A stretch of DNA of 64,000 nucleotides from an uncultured Bacteroides sp. (GCA_949288585.1 CASEKR010000003.1:62001-126000); one strand, 5' to 3'. Positions 32,908 through 42,078 are shown, counted from the first letter of the stretch. Made by a program: numbers and translations. Notes: generated by a model from the sequence alone, not told the origin.

Positions 32908-33747
32908 ATGAAGAGCAATTTCGTACAACGCACAATCACCGGCATCCTGTTCGTAATCATATTGGTGGGCAGCATCCTGCTGTCCCCCATCTCGTTCGGC
33001 ATCCTGTTCGCCCTCATCAGCGCTCTGTCCGTACATGAGTTCGGGCAGTTGATGAACAAGAGCGGGAAAGTGGCCGTCAACCGGAACATCTCCAGCCTGG
33101 CGGGAGCCTACCTGTTCCTGTCCGTGATGGCGTTCTGCACCGGGACGACAGGAGCACAGGTGTTCCTGCCTTATCTGCTCCTGTTGCTCTACCTGATGAT
33201 TACGGAATTATACCTGAAGAAAGAAAACCCGTTGGGCAACTGGGCCTTCACGATGTTGAGCCAATTGTATGTGGCCCTGCCCTTCGCCTTGCTCAACGTC
33301 CTGGCCTTCCACAACGACGCGACGTCCAGCAGCATAAGCTACAACCCCGTCTTGCCGCTCTCGGTCTTTGTCTTTATCTGGCTGAGCGACACGGGAGCCT
33401 ACTGCGTGGGTTCGCTCATCGGGAAGCACCGGCTGTTTGAACGCATCTCGCCCAAGAAATCATGGGAAGGAAGCATCGGCGGCGGCCTGTTTTCCATTGC
33501 GGCCTCGCTGGTGTTCGCCCACTTCTTTCCCTTCCTCGGCCTGGCCGGGTGGATGGGACTGGCTCTGACGGTCGTCGTGTTCGGCACGTGGGGCGACCTG
33601 ACGGAATCGCTGATGAAGCGGCAACTGGGTATAAAAGATTCGGGCAATATCCTGCCCGGCCACGGGGGGATGCTGGACCGCTTTGACAGCGCGCTGATGG
33701 CCATACCCGCCGCAGTGGTCTACCTGTATGCGCTGACGGTGCTCTGA
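32908..33747 (+). CDS. cdsA: Phosphatidate cytidylyltransferase
   Basis: A 279-residue multi-pass membrane protein ending with the CDP-DAG synthase signature: LTESLMKRQLGIKDSGNILPGHGGMLDRFDS, which holds the metal-binding Asp residues. It makes CDP-diacylglycerol for phospholipid synthesis. It is the third gene of the rsfS operon. Its last 28 bases overlap the end of the opposing NigD-like gene. Confidence 0.95.
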   Translation: MKSNFVQRTITGILFVIILVGSILLSPISFGILFALISALSVHEFGQLMNKSGKVAVNRNISSLAGAYLFLSVMAFCTGTTGAQVFLPYLLLLLYLMITELYLKKENPLGNWAFTMLSQLYVALPFALLNVLAFHNDATSSSISYNPVLPLSVFVFIWLSDTGAYCVGSLIGKHRLFERISPKKSWEGSIGGGLFSIAASLVFAHFFPFLGLAGWMGLALTVVVFGTWGDLTESLMKRQLGIKDSGNILPGHGGMLDRFDSALMAIPAAVVYLYALTVL

Positions 33748-34460
33748 CCGGCGTCTTCCTGCACTAACGTGAATACCAGAGTCTCTTCCCCGCCTTCTTC
33801 CAAGCCCAGCTTCAACCGGATGCCCTTGGCGTCCCCGGTGAAATCCAACGCATTCAAACTGTAAGACACCAGGCTATAAGTGCCGGGCGTATCCGCTCCG
33901 GCCTGCGTATGGCAGCGCAATTCCAAGTGATAATATCCATCTTCACCCACGGCCGGGGTTTCCGTTTCAGAGTCATCGACGGCAGGATAGACCAGACGGA
34001 GCGTGGTGGTGAACGGTAACCGGCGGGAAAGCCATACGTTCAAGTAGCCGTTGCCGATAGTAACGCCATCGGCAGTAGTGGGGACAGGCTCATGCCCCAT
34101 TTCATCCTCGTCGTCAGGCGACATCGGCTCGACGTAGCGGGTCAGGACGTCCTGCATGTCGAGAATCATCACCGCATGGTCGAAACCGCCATAGTTGTCC
34201 CACAAGGGGTTGAAGGTCACAACCACTCGTTGCCCGTCAATAGGCACATACCATCCCATATTCGTATTGACCGGCCAACAGGTGCCCCACACATCGCAAT
34301 CCAGGTAGAACCCGCTGCTTGACACCGTCCGCACGGTAGCCAACTGGGGGGCTGTGAAATCTCCTATGGAGTAGCCTTCGCCGTCGTCGCAAGATTGAAA
34401 GCCCAACGACAAGACCAGGCAAATGACACTGAACAGGTAAGCTATTTTCTTCATACTCAT
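33720..34460 (-). CDS. NigD-like lipoprotein
   Basis: A 246-residue lipoprotein (lipobox FQSC, Cys24) starting its mature part DDGEGYSIGDFTAPQLATV, the typical NigD opening, then two beta domains (VNTNMGWYVPIDGQRVVVTFNPL and the C-terminal LRLVYPA...). NigD was named from a bacteriocin-like operon, but most relatives stand alone and have no known activity. It ends 28 bp inside cdsA on the opposite strand. Confidence 0.85.
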   Translation of the reverse strand: MSMKKIAYLFSVICLVLSLGFQSCDDGEGYSIGDFTAPQLATVRTVSSSGFYLDCDVWGTCWPVNTNMGWYVPIDGQRVVVTFNPLWDNYGGFDHAVMILDMQDVLTRYVEPMSPDDEDEMGHEPVPTTADGVTIGNGYLNVWLSRRLPFTTTLRLVYPAVDDSETETPAVGEDGYYHLELRCHTQAGADTPGTYSLVSYSLNALDFTGDAKGIRLKLGLEEGGEETLVFTLVQEDAGQSTVSAYR

Positions 34461-34470
34461 AACCGTTTAT

Positions 34471-34510
34471 TGAAAAAACAAACGAGCCGGGCATTTACTG
34501 CACCGGCTCG
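34471..34510 (-). terminator. Terminator after lpxB
   Basis: On the minus strand CGAGCCGG pairs with CCGGCTCG and is followed by TTTGTTTTTT. It lies between lpxB and the NigD-like gene, which share orientation, and separates their transcripts. Confidence 0.85.
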
Positions 34511-34539
34511 CAAAGGTTTAACATATTATTGCAGTATCC

Positions 34540-35688
34540 TCACGAATGGTTGCGCTTCGCCAGCAACTGCACCATCAGACGGGCTGCCCGCGCAGGAGCA
34601 CCGGGGTCTCCCAGGCGACGCGCCATTTCAGCATAGCCGTCACGGACGGCCTCCTGACGCCGGTGGTCTTCAAGCAGGCGTTGCAACTCACCACGCATCT
34701 GCCCCACCGTCATTTTGTCCGCCACCAGTTCCTGCACGACTTCCTGGCCGGCTATCAGGTTAACCAGCGAGATGTAAGGCACCTTCAGGATGTGCTTCTT
34801 CAAGAAGGCTATCAGCTTGGGCAGAGGGGTGTGGTAGCACACGGCCTGCGGCACTCCGAACAAGGCTGTTTCCAGCGTGGCAGTCCCCGAAGTGACCAAA
34901 GCGACCGTAGCATGGGACAGCAACGGATAGGTGCATCCGAAAAGCACTTTCACATCTGCTTGGCCGGTATACGGAAGATAGAACTCCAAATCAATGCCCG
35001 GCGCGCCTGCCACCACCATCTGGAACTCCGGGAAGGCAGAAGCCGCCCGTATCATATCCGGCAGGTTATCCTTGATTTCCTGCTTGCGGCTACCGGCCAG
35101 CAAAGCCATAATGGGACGGTCATCCAAGCAGTTATCCTTGGCAAAGTCCCTAAAAGATTCGGCATAGGAAGCCCGGAAAGCACTCACTTCATCCACCGTG
35201 GGATTGCCCACGTAATGAATGGGATAGCCGTGTTTCTGTTCGAAGAAGTCAATCTCGAAGGGCAGGATAGAAAAGAGTTCATCCACATCCCGCTTGATAT
35301 TTTTGATGCGGTATTCCTTCCAAGCCCATATCTTGGGAGAGATGTAATAGTAGACGGGGATGTCGGTGCAGGCATGCACAAACTTGGCAATCTTCAGGTT
35401 GAAGCCCGGATAGTCCACCAATATCACCACGTCGGGATGCCAGGCCGCGATGTCTGCCTTGCATTGCTTCATGGCAGCAAAGATGGTGCGCAGGTGGAGC
35501 AGGACGGGAATGAAACCCATGTAAGCCAATTCCTTGTAGTGCTTCACCCGCGTTCCGCCCACAGCCGCCATCAAGTCGCCCCCGAAGAAGCGGAACTCCG
35601 CCTGCGGGTCTTCCCGTTGCAGGGCTGCCATGAGATGAGAGGCATGCAGATCGCCGGAGGCTTCGCCGACTATGAGGTAATACTTCAT
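34540..35688 (-). CDS. lpxB: Lipid-A-disaccharide synthase
   Basis: A 382-residue GT19 glycosyltransferase. MKYYLIVGEASGDLHASHLM is the family start, FFGGDLMAAVGG and SPKIWAWKEYR are conserved, and VTSGTATLETALFGVPQAVCY is the UDP-sugar binding end. It joins UDP-diacylglucosamine and lipid X in lipid A synthesis at the inner membrane. It follows surE by 4 bp and is co-transcribed. Confidence 0.96.
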   Translation of the reverse strand: MKYYLIVGEASGDLHASHLMAALQREDPQAEFRFFGGDLMAAVGGTRVKHYKELAYMGFIPVLLHLRTIFAAMKQCKADIAAWHPDVVILVDYPGFNLKIAKFVHACTDIPVYYYISPKIWAWKEYRIKNIKRDVDELFSILPFEIDFFEQKHGYPIHYVGNPTVDEVSAFRASYAESFRDFAKDNCLDDRPIMALLAGSRKQEIKDNLPDMIRAASAFPEFQMVVAGAPGIDLEFYLPYTGQADVKVLFGCTYPLLSHATVALVTSGTATLETALFGVPQAVCYHTPLPKLIAFLKKHILKVPYISLVNLIAGQEVVQELVADKMTVGQMRGELQRLLEDHRRQEAVRDGYAEMARRLGDPGAPARAARLMVQLLAKRNHS

Positions 35689-35692
35689 GGGG

Positions 35693-36457
35693 TCAGAACC
35701 ATGTCTTCAGTTCATCAATCAAGTCGTAGGCAGTGACATCTACCGTGGTGGGGGTGACAGCAATGTAGCCATTGTCCAGTGCCCAATGGTCGGTCTTCTC
35801 GTTGTCTGGCTCGGCATTTTCAAACATACCGGTCAACCAGTAATAATGGGCATCGTCCCGGTGTGCGAAGTTTTCCCATTCATTCACCCATTGCCCCTGC
35901 GTCTGCTGGCAGATGCGCACGCCCTTCAGTTCCTTTACGGCGGGGATATTGACGTTAAGGCAAGTCAAAGGAGGAAGCCCTTTCTCCAGCACCTTGCGCA
36001 CGATGTTGCGGATATATTCCCCGGCAGGTTCGAAATCGGCATCCGCCTCATGGCTGCACAGAGAGAAGGCAATCGCGGGCACGCCTTTCAGGCAGCCTTC
36101 GATGACGCTGCCCATTGTGCCGGAGTAGTGCACGTTGACGGCGGAATTGTCACCGTGGTTGATGCCGCCAATGACGAGATCGGGCTTACGGTCCAACACG
36201 GTGTGGAAGGCCAGCTTGACGCAATCGGTCGGCGTGCCCGAGCATTTGTAAACGGTCAAGCCCACTTCCTTGCGGAGCAATTGGTAATGGATGGGGTCCT
36301 TCACCGTCAACGAGCAGGCCGTGCCCGAACGGGACATGTCGGGAGCCATTACTACGATTTCGCCCAGGGGGCGGAGAAACTTAATCAGTTCGCTGATTCC
36401 TTTGGCAGTGATGCCGTCGTCGTTAGAAACCAGTATCAAAGGTCTTTGATTTTCCAT
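35693..36457 (-). CDS. surE: 5'/3'-nucleotidase SurE
   Basis: A 254-residue phosphatase with the opening [15 protein letters not shown] (metal-binding Asp pair), [16 protein letters not shown], and [31 protein letters not shown], the conserved substrate loop. It removes phosphate from nucleoside monophosphates. Start at 36457 follows a TATCTTTG box 30 bp upstream. Confidence 0.95.
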   Translation of the reverse strand: MENQRPLILVSNDDGITAKGISELIKFLRPLGEIVVMAPDMSRSGTACSLTVKDPIHYQLLRKEVGLTVYKCSGTPTDCVKLAFHTVLDRKPDLVIGGINHGDNSAVNVHYSGTMGSVIEGCLKGVPAIAFSLCSHEADADFEPAGEYIRNIVRKVLEKGLPPLTCLNVNIPAVKELKGVRICQQTQGQWVNEWENFAHRDDAHYYWLTGMFENAEPDNEKTDHWALDNGYIAVTPTTVDVTAYDLIDELKTWF

Positions 36458-36486
36458 TGTTGTCTCATTGTTTAATGTTTGTGACG

Positions 36487-36494
36487 CAAAGATA
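36487..36494 (-). promoter_or_regulatory. -7 box of surE-lpxB
   Basis: TATCTTTG on the minus strand, an exact TAnnTTTG match, 29 bp before the surE ATG. Confidence 0.55.
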
Positions 36495-36564
36495 CGGGTT
36501 TGGGGTGAAAAAAGGAAATAAGGGGGCAGGTTCTTTTACAGGAGAGGCAGATTCTTCACGCATG

Positions 36565-36613
36565 AAAAGCCAAGGGGCAGGCACCATGATGGCGCCTGCC
36601 CCCTTTCCTTGGC
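36565..36613 (-). terminator. Terminator of the 3-keto-glycoside operon
   Basis: On the minus strand GCCAAGG and GGGCAGGC pair with TGCCTGCCC and CCTTGGC around a short loop, followed by TTTTC. It lies after the TIM-barrel gene; the palindrome is symmetric enough to work on either strand. Confidence 0.75.
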
Positions 36614-36646
36614 GTACAACCCTTATGGGGATCGCATACAAATGGC

Positions 36647-37546
36647 TTACTTGTACTGTGCCGGCACGAACGGAGCTTCCAACAAGTAGCCTATGCTTTG
36701 CTCCACGCTTTCCAGCACGGGCATTGAGTAGCGTTCTACTTCAACAACGATGCCTTCTGTACCTGCCGTCTTGACGTTGCGGAAGATGGCGTCGAAGCCT
36801 ACCATGCCGCTTTGGCCGATTTCCAGTTCATCCTTGATGTGGAGCAGAGAGAAACGGCCGGGGTATTTCTTGAAATATTCCACGGGGCTGCTTTGGCCGC
36901 GAACGACCCAATAAACGTCCATCTCGAAGAATACCAATGCCGGATCGGTGTGCTGCAGCATGTAGTCGTACATCACTTCCTTGTCTTCCACCTTCTGGAA
37001 CTCGTGGTTGTGGTTGTGGTAGCCGAACTTCATCCCGGCAGCCTGGCAACGGCGGCCGATTTCATTGAAGTAGTCGCAGTAGGTCTGCATATCTTTCAGC
37101 GTCTTGGGCACCGGCATCCAGGGCATGACGATGTATTTCATGCCTGCGGCCTTGTGGGCGGCGATGGTCTCGTCCCACCATTTCAGCGATTCTTCGCAGT
37201 TGCCCGATGCCAGTTCTTCGTCGCTCAGCGTGCGGCCTACGTGCGAAGAGAGCACCGTCATGCCATATTTCTCTATCAGCGCCTTAAAATCCTGGGGTGC
37301 CAGTCCGTAGAGTTTGCCGTCGCCATAGTTGGCGGCTTCCACGCTCGTGTAGCCCATATCGGCCAGTTTTTTCACTATCGGTTCCAAACTGTCGGGCTGC
37401 GACAGGAGGTCGCGTACCGAATAGAGTTGGATGCATATTTCTTTCTTTTCTGCCTGTCCTTCCGTGCCCGCAGCAGAGGGCTGGGCGCACGAAGCCATCA
37501 TCCCTGCCACGAGGGAAGTAGCCATCATGATGTGTTTGAATTTCAT
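36647..37546 (-). CDS. Sugar phosphate isomerase/epimerase-like TIM-barrel lipoprotein
   Basis: A 299-residue protein with a lipoprotein signal (MMASC, Cys20) and an AP-endonuclease-2/xylose-isomerase-like TIM barrel: LYSVRDLL at the start, MGYTSVEAANYGDGKLYG, FGYHNHNHEF and FFEMDVYWVV carry the His, Glu and Asp residues for a divalent metal. It is the last gene of an operon with two Gfo/Idh/MocA dehydrogenases and a DUF1080 hydrolase. In that setting it is a likely periplasmic lyase, isomerase or hydrolase of 3-keto sugars. Confidence 0.85.
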   Translation of the reverse strand: MKFKHIMMATSLVAGMMASCAQPSAAGTEGQAEKKEICIQLYSVRDLLSQPDSLEPIVKKLADMGYTSVEAANYGDGKLYGLAPQDFKALIEKYGMTVLSSHVGRTLSDEELASGNCEESLKWWDETIAAHKAAGMKYIVMPWMPVPKTLKDMQTYCDYFNEIGRRCQAAGMKFGYHNHNHEFQKVEDKEVMYDYMLQHTDPALVFFEMDVYWVVRGQSSPVEYFKKYPGRFSLLHIKDELEIGQSGMVGFDAIFRNVKTAGTEGIVVEVERYSMPVLESVEQSIGYLLEAPFVPAQYK

Positions 37547-37565
37547 ACGTTTTGATTAATGGGGT

Positions 37566-37735
37566 ATTTAGTTATCAAGTCTTTCAGTCAGCAAGCCAAT
37601 GAAGCGGGAGAAAGCGGGGAAAACGAGAAGGGAACGAGGGAGGGAAGGTGTCAAGCGTATGCTTTGCCTACTTCGTCTCCTCGTCCCCTTGTTCCTTGCT
37701 TGTCCCGTCAACTCGTTTCCTTGTTGGCTGGGCTG
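37566..37735. repeat. Fold-back of purine-rich and pyrimidine-rich halves between operon genes
   Basis: The left half is purine-rich (AAGCGGGAGAAAGCGGGG, GAACGAGGGAGGG) and the right half pyrimidine-rich (TCGTCCCCTTGTTCC, AACTCGTTTCCTTGTTGG), with imperfect pairing across a short centre. It occupies the 193-bp gap between the DUF1080 gene and the TIM-barrel gene. Parts resemble the repeat at 50560-50640. Confidence 0.6.
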
Positions 37736-37739
37736 GTCA

Positions 37740-38609
37740 TTAGTCGAGAATCTTCACGCGGATGTTGCGGTACCACACATCGTCGCCGTGGTCTTGCAGG
37801 CCAATGTAACCTTCGTGGTTCTCACCGCCGCAGTTGTTCAGCAGTTCGAATGCCAGAGGCCATGCAGTTTCGCTGAACTTGCTGGCTTGCAGCATTTCCG
37901 TCCACTTCGGAGTCCAGAGGTGGTATTCCAACACGTTTTGGTCGTTCTGTCCGTGAACCACCGTGCCTTTGTACACCATGATCTTAGCCTTGTTCCATTC
38001 GCCGAAAGGCTTAGCGTTCTGCGGAACAGCGGGAATCATGTCATACAGAGAAGCCGACTGGCGGTTGTTGTCCTTGCCCAGCTTTGCATCGGGGTGGTTG
38101 GCGTTGTCCAGCACCTGGTATTCGGGAGCGGAGATGTAGATAGGCTCAACTACAGTGTTTCCGTCTTTATCCTTCGTCGTTACTTCCTGTGCCAGGTAGA
38201 GGATACCGGAGTTACCGCCCTTCGAAATCTTCCATTCCAATTCGAGTTCGAAGTTTTTGAACTTGTGCGAGAAAATCAAGTCGCCGCCGTCGCCTACCTG
38301 GGCTTCGCCGCCGCCGCTACCGTTGAACTTGATGCAGCCGTCTTCCACTACCCAACGTCCGGGCACAGTGTCGCGGCCATAGCCACGCCATCCCTTCATG
38401 GTCTTGCCGTCGAAGATAGTGATGTAGCCATCAGCGTCTTTCTGGAATTCATCCAGGTTAGCCTGGGGTTTGTCCATCAGTGTATATTCGGGAGCAGCGG
38501 CCTTTGTTTCTGCTTCAGTTGCTTCCGTGTTCTGTGCTTTCTTACCGCCGCATGCAGCCAGTGAGAAGGCCAGTGCAGCACACCCTAAAGTGTAAAATAC
38601 TTGTTTCAT
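37740..38609 (-). CDS. DUF1080 3-keto-disaccharide hydrolase-like lipoprotein
   Basis: A 289-residue lipoprotein (SLAAC, Cys20) with one concanavalin-like beta-sandwich: GYITIFDGKTMKGWRGYG, WVVEDGCIKFNG, SHKFKNFELELEWKISKGGNSGILY and the C-terminal GYIGLQDHGDDVWYRNIRVK are the DUF1080 signatures. Members have been shown or proposed to cleave 3-keto-glycosides. It follows the periplasmic dehydrogenase gene in the operon, so the pair could oxidise a glycoside at C3 and then cleave it. Confidence 0.9.
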   Translation of the reverse strand: MKQVFYTLGCAALAFSLAACGGKKAQNTEATEAETKAAAPEYTLMDKPQANLDEFQKDADGYITIFDGKTMKGWRGYGRDTVPGRWVVEDGCIKFNGSGGGEAQVGDGGDLIFSHKFKNFELELEWKISKGGNSGILYLAQEVTTKDKDGNTVVEPIYISAPEYQVLDNANHPDAKLGKDNNRQSASLYDMIPAVPQNAKPFGEWNKAKIMVYKGTVVHGQNDQNVLEYHLWTPKWTEMLQASKFSETAWPLAFELLNNCGGENHEGYIGLQDHGDDVWYRNIRVKILD

Positions 38610-38678
38610 ACGATTGATTTTGTTTTTGTTAGTTATGCATTTAGTTAATTGTTAGTCGATGCTTCCTTGTATAAGGGA

Positions 38679-38715
38679 TGCCCCGGCGAGGACATGTGCT
38701 TGTTTCGCCGAGGCA
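38679..38715 (-). promoter_or_regulatory. Intercistronic hairpin before the DUF1080 gene
   Basis: On the minus strand TGCCTCGGCGA pairs with TCGCCGGGGCA. No T-run follows on that strand (ATCCCTTATAC), so an mRNA processing or stability hairpin is more likely than a terminator. Confidence 0.5.
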
Positions 38716-38740
38716 TTTTCCTTGCCTTCTACGCAGGGGG

Positions 38741-40216
38741 TTATTTCGGCATGGCCGGCAGTGCCCATCCTTCGCGGTAGGTGTGCTTGATAAGCTCTTG
38801 TGCGAATGCCTGTGCGTTGACGGGGTCTGTCCATGTCTTGTCGAACGTCGGGTGTCCGTCGTGAATCTGGAAACCGTCCTTGATAACGGTGCGGATGGTT
38901 TCGTCCGGGCCGATGTTGGTGAAGCGCATGTTCTCGCCGTCCCATTCCAGGGTGCGGTTCAGGCCTTGCAGGCGGATGGCCAATACGCCCATCACTACCA
39001 TTTCGTTCATCGGGCCTGCTTCCGAGAAGTCAGACTTACACGGCACGCGGTTTTCCTTGCTTTCCTTGCAGGCGCGTACCCAGTCCATTTCGTGCGACGT
39101 CTTCACGCGGCGGCATACTTTCGGTGCATTGGGTTTGCGGCCGGACAGCAACCACGGGTTTTCGCCGTAGCAGCCGCAGATAAGCGTGTCCTTCGTACCA
39201 TGGAAGATGGTCAGACCACCGCCGCTCTGCATCAATTGCTTGCCTTCGGGGAAGCCTTTCGGACGGTCAGGCATCAAGCCGCCATCGTACCAGTGCACTT
39301 CGACTTCGGGCATAGCCACCTTCGGCATGTTTTCGCGGGCGGGGAATATCAACTTGACGTGCTGGGCTTGCGGGGCGCAGGCGTTGAGCAGCAGCGTCGA
39401 AGAACCTTCCACTTTGGTGGGGTATTTCAGTTTCAGCGCGCGGAAGGGCTGGTGCAGGATGTGGCAAGCCATGTCGCCCAGGGCACCCGTACCATAGTCC
39501 CACCAGCCGCGCCAGTTCCACGGATGGTACAGGGCGTTGTAGGGGTTGTACTTGGCGGGGCCGGTGAAGAGGTCCCAATCCAGCGTCTTGGGGATGCGGT
39601 CAGCCTTCTCCGGTGCGTTCAAGCCTTGCGGCCAGATGGGACGGTCGGTAGCACATTCCACTTTGTAGACTTCGCCTATCTCGCCGTTCCAAATCCATTC
39701 GCAGACGAGGTCCGTGCCTTCGCCGGAGGCGCCTTGGTTACCCATCTGGGTCACCACGCCGGTCGTCTTGGCCAACTTCGTCAGCAGGCGCGATTCATAT
39801 ACGGAGTGAGTAAGGGGCTTCTGGCAATATACGTGTTTGCCTGCCGTCATGGCATCGGCCGTGATGATGGCGTGCGTGTGGTCAGCGGTGGCAATGATAA
39901 CGCCGTCGATGCTCTTGCCCATTTCGTCAAGCATCTTGCGGTAGTCCCAATACTTCTTCGCGTTGGGGAACTCGTCGAACACGCCTTTGGCGTACTTCCA
40001 GTCGACGTCGCACAGGGCCACAAGGTTTTCCGTGCCCTTCACGGCGTTGATGTTGGCGTGCCCGATGCCGCCGATACCGATGGCGGCAATGTTCATTTTG
40101 TCACTGGGGGGAATGTGCCCATGGCTGCGCCCCAAAATGCTGCTCGGGGCGATGGTCAGACCGGCCAAGGCCAAGCCTCCGGTCTTCAGAAATTCGCGTC
40201 GTGTAAATTTCGACAT
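38741..40216 (-). CDS. Exported Gfo/Idh/MocA dehydrogenase (candidate glycoside 3-dehydrogenase)
   Basis: A 491-residue protein with a Tat-type leader (MSKFTRREFLKTGGLALAGL, with the RRxFLK core), a Rossmann domain (IAAIGIGGIGHANINAV, then EKP-like YCQKPLTHSVYESRLL) and a C-terminal Gfo domain with WDLFTGPAKYNPYNALYHPWNW. Folded export fits a protein that carries tightly bound NAD to the periplasm. By comparison with the B. thetaiotaomicron operon remembered as BT2156-BT2160, it should oxidise the C3 hydroxyl of glycosides. It is second in the operon. Confidence 0.88.
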   Translation of the reverse strand: MSKFTRREFLKTGGLALAGLTIAPSSILGRSHGHIPPSDKMNIAAIGIGGIGHANINAVKGTENLVALCDVDWKYAKGVFDEFPNAKKYWDYRKMLDEMGKSIDGVIIATADHTHAIITADAMTAGKHVYCQKPLTHSVYESRLLTKLAKTTGVVTQMGNQGASGEGTDLVCEWIWNGEIGEVYKVECATDRPIWPQGLNAPEKADRIPKTLDWDLFTGPAKYNPYNALYHPWNWRGWWDYGTGALGDMACHILHQPFRALKLKYPTKVEGSSTLLLNACAPQAQHVKLIFPARENMPKVAMPEVEVHWYDGGLMPDRPKGFPEGKQLMQSGGGLTIFHGTKDTLICGCYGENPWLLSGRKPNAPKVCRRVKTSHEMDWVRACKESKENRVPCKSDFSEAGPMNEMVVMGVLAIRLQGLNRTLEWDGENMRFTNIGPDETIRTVIKDGFQIHDGHPTFDKTWTDPVNAQAFAQELIKHTYREGWALPAMPK

Positions 40217-40269
40217 GTCTGTAAGTTTTTAAAAGTTTGATTGGTATTTAGTTAGTAACACTCGGTTTT

Positions 40270-41358
40270 TCATTCTTTATTATGTTTCAGCAAACCATAG
40301 CCGTTGGTCATGTGCCTGCGGCGTTCCTTGATTTCTTCCAAGGTCTGCAGGTCGCCTATGGCCGGAAGGTCGTGCATCCTTGCGTCGGCCAGGCAGTCCC
40401 AGGCGAATTGCGAGGCGATGACCGAATCCCTCATACGGGGCATCCGCATGTCGCGCCGTCCGCTCAGCACCGAATCGGCCATGCGGTCGCAAAGTTTATC
40501 CAGGTTCTTGCCTCCGAAGGGCTTCTCTATGCGCAGGGTGCGATGGATGCCGTGCAGGTCTACCGTGGCCGTCTTGAAGTCGTGGGTCATGCGTACGATT
40601 CCTTTCGTGCCGATGATGTCCGTATAGGCGTTGTGGGTTTGTTGCTGAGAGAGTTGTCCGTAGACGAAGCCTTGCGTGATGTCGTAGACCACCCCGTTCT
40701 CAAACGTGCCGTGGCATTGCAGCCACCAGGGGTCTTTATAGTTCCACATGCGCAGGCCTTGTGCGTGCCGGGTCTTGTATTCGCTGCCGGCATACCAGCG
40801 TGCGATGTCCACGTAGTGCATGCCGCAGTCGTGGAAGGCCGGGCCTTCGTATTCGTGCCCTTCGCCGGGAGCCAGCCCGGGGGTCATGTGGCAGATGCGG
40901 ATAATGGCCAGTTCGCCAATTTCTCCTTCTTCAATGAATTGCTTCATCGTCTGGTGGTACCAGGCGTTGCGCAGGTAGAGGTTGACGGTGGCAAACACGC
41001 CGCTGTCTTTGACCAAGTCCACCACTTCCCACTCGTGTTCGATGGTATCGGCCACGGGCTTTTCGGCGATGATGTTCTTGTGGCTGCGCACCGCTTTGGC
41101 GATTTGCTCCTTGCGGGAGTCGGCCAAGGCGCAGAGGGCAACCACCCGGACGCTTTCATCGTTGAAGATGATGTCTTCGTCGGTAATCACTTGTGCTTGG
41201 GGGAACATTTTCCGTGCTGCCTCGTGCGCGTAAGCAGAGGGGTCACAGACGTAGGCGACGTCCCAACGGCCGCTTTTGGCCATTTCCTCTCCATACATCT
41301 GTCCCATCCGGCCGAACCCGATGATGGCAGCTTTGATTTTAGTCGTGTCCTGGTTCAT
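40270..41358 (-). CDS. Cytoplasmic Gfo/Idh/MocA dehydrogenase
   Basis: Starting at ATG 41358 (MNQDTTKIKAAIIGFGRMGQ) gives 362 residues without a signal peptide; an upstream ATG at 41394 lies inside the -7 box. Rossmann motif GFGRMG, EKPVADTIEHEWEVV with the conserved Lys, and the C-terminal DCGMHYVDIARWYAG with metal or substrate His residues. It is a likely partner that reduces the imported 3-keto sugar or recycles cofactor inside the cell. It is first in the operon. Confidence 0.87.
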   Translation of the reverse strand: MNQDTTKIKAAIIGFGRMGQMYGEEMAKSGRWDVAYVCDPSAYAHEAARKMFPQAQVITDEDIIFNDESVRVVALCALADSRKEQIAKAVRSHKNIIAEKPVADTIEHEWEVVDLVKDSGVFATVNLYLRNAWYHQTMKQFIEEGEIGELAIIRICHMTPGLAPGEGHEYEGPAFHDCGMHYVDIARWYAGSEYKTRHAQGLRMWNYKDPWWLQCHGTFENGVVYDITQGFVYGQLSQQQTHNAYTDIIGTKGIVRMTHDFKTATVDLHGIHRTLRIEKPFGGKNLDKLCDRMADSVLSGRRDMRMPRMRDSVIASQFAWDCLADARMHDLPAIGDLQTLEEIKERRRHMTNGYGLLKHNKE

Positions 41359-41391
41359 ATTGTTTTTTTGTCGCTTATGATTGTGTGGGGA

Positions 41392-41399
41392 CAAATGTA
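41392..41399 (-). promoter_or_regulatory. -7 box of the 3-keto-glycoside operon
   Basis: TACATTTG on the minus strand matches TAnnTTTG, 33 bp before the ATG at 41358. No clear -33 TTG. Confidence 0.5.
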
Positions 41400-41472
41400 G
41401 AACAAATCTTCCGATAATGCGATAAGATTGGTGCTAAAGAAAATAAAAAAATAAAAGATTCTTGTGTTTCCG

Positions 41473-41946
41473 TCAGACCAAAGCGGCGACAAACTGCCAG
41501 ATAAAATAGCCGCAAACGACGCATTTTAGCACAGTGCCCAGCAGGAAACCCAACACCGAGCCCAGGCCGGACTTGAGAGCCTGCGCCGTTTCGCGCCCTC
41601 CCAGCAGTTCGCCCACCACCGCGCCCAGAAAGGGCCCGAGCACGATGCCCCACGGCATGAAGAACAGCCCGACGATGGTGCCCACCAGGCAGCCGCGCGT
41701 GCCCCATTTGGTGCCGCCCGTGTATTTGGTGCCCAGCAGCGGGATGAAATAGTCCAGCACTTGGATGACGACAACGATGCCCAGCCACACCAGCAACTGG
41801 GTGGAGCTGAACTGCACGCGCTCCGTGAGATGAAGCAACAGCATCCCGCCGTATGCCAGCGGCACTCCGGGCAACACGGGCAGGACGCAGCCCGCCAGCC
41901 CGGTGAGCAGGCAGAGGATGCCCACGATGATAAGAAAAATGTCCAT
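41473..41946 (-). CDS. DUF456 family membrane protein
   Basis: A 157-residue, very hydrophobic protein with glycine-rich loops. LAGCVLPVLPGVPLAYGGMLLLH and the repeated GxxxGxxxxPxGxxxGPFxGAxxGE pattern in the second half are the DUF456 marks. It has about four membrane segments. Its role is unknown. It has its own -7 box at 41976. Confidence 0.88.
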   Translation of the reverse strand: MDIFLIIVGILCLLTGLAGCVLPVLPGVPLAYGGMLLLHLTERVQFSSTQLLVWLGIVVVIQVLDYFIPLLGTKYTGGTKWGTRGCLVGTIVGLFFMPWGIVLGPFLGAVVGELLGGRETAQALKSGLGSVLGFLLGTVLKCVVCGYFIWQFVAALV

Positions 41947-41975
41947 AACCGGTTGGATTTTGGTTTACTTCCCTG

Positions 41976-41983
41976 CAAAGATA
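41976..41983 (-). promoter_or_regulatory. -7 box of the DUF456 gene
   Basis: TATCTTTG on the minus strand, 29 bp before the ATG. The upstream 331-bp gap to 42277 otherwise holds the repeat array at 42079 and a GC-rich stretch with no gene that I can support. Confidence 0.5.
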
Positions 41984-42078
41984 AAGGATTTATGCGAGGA
42001 TGGAAGCGCGGATGTAAGAAAAATTTTCAGACCACGCGCCGCCCCTGCCCCCGCGTACGGAGGAAATAAATCCCGGAC

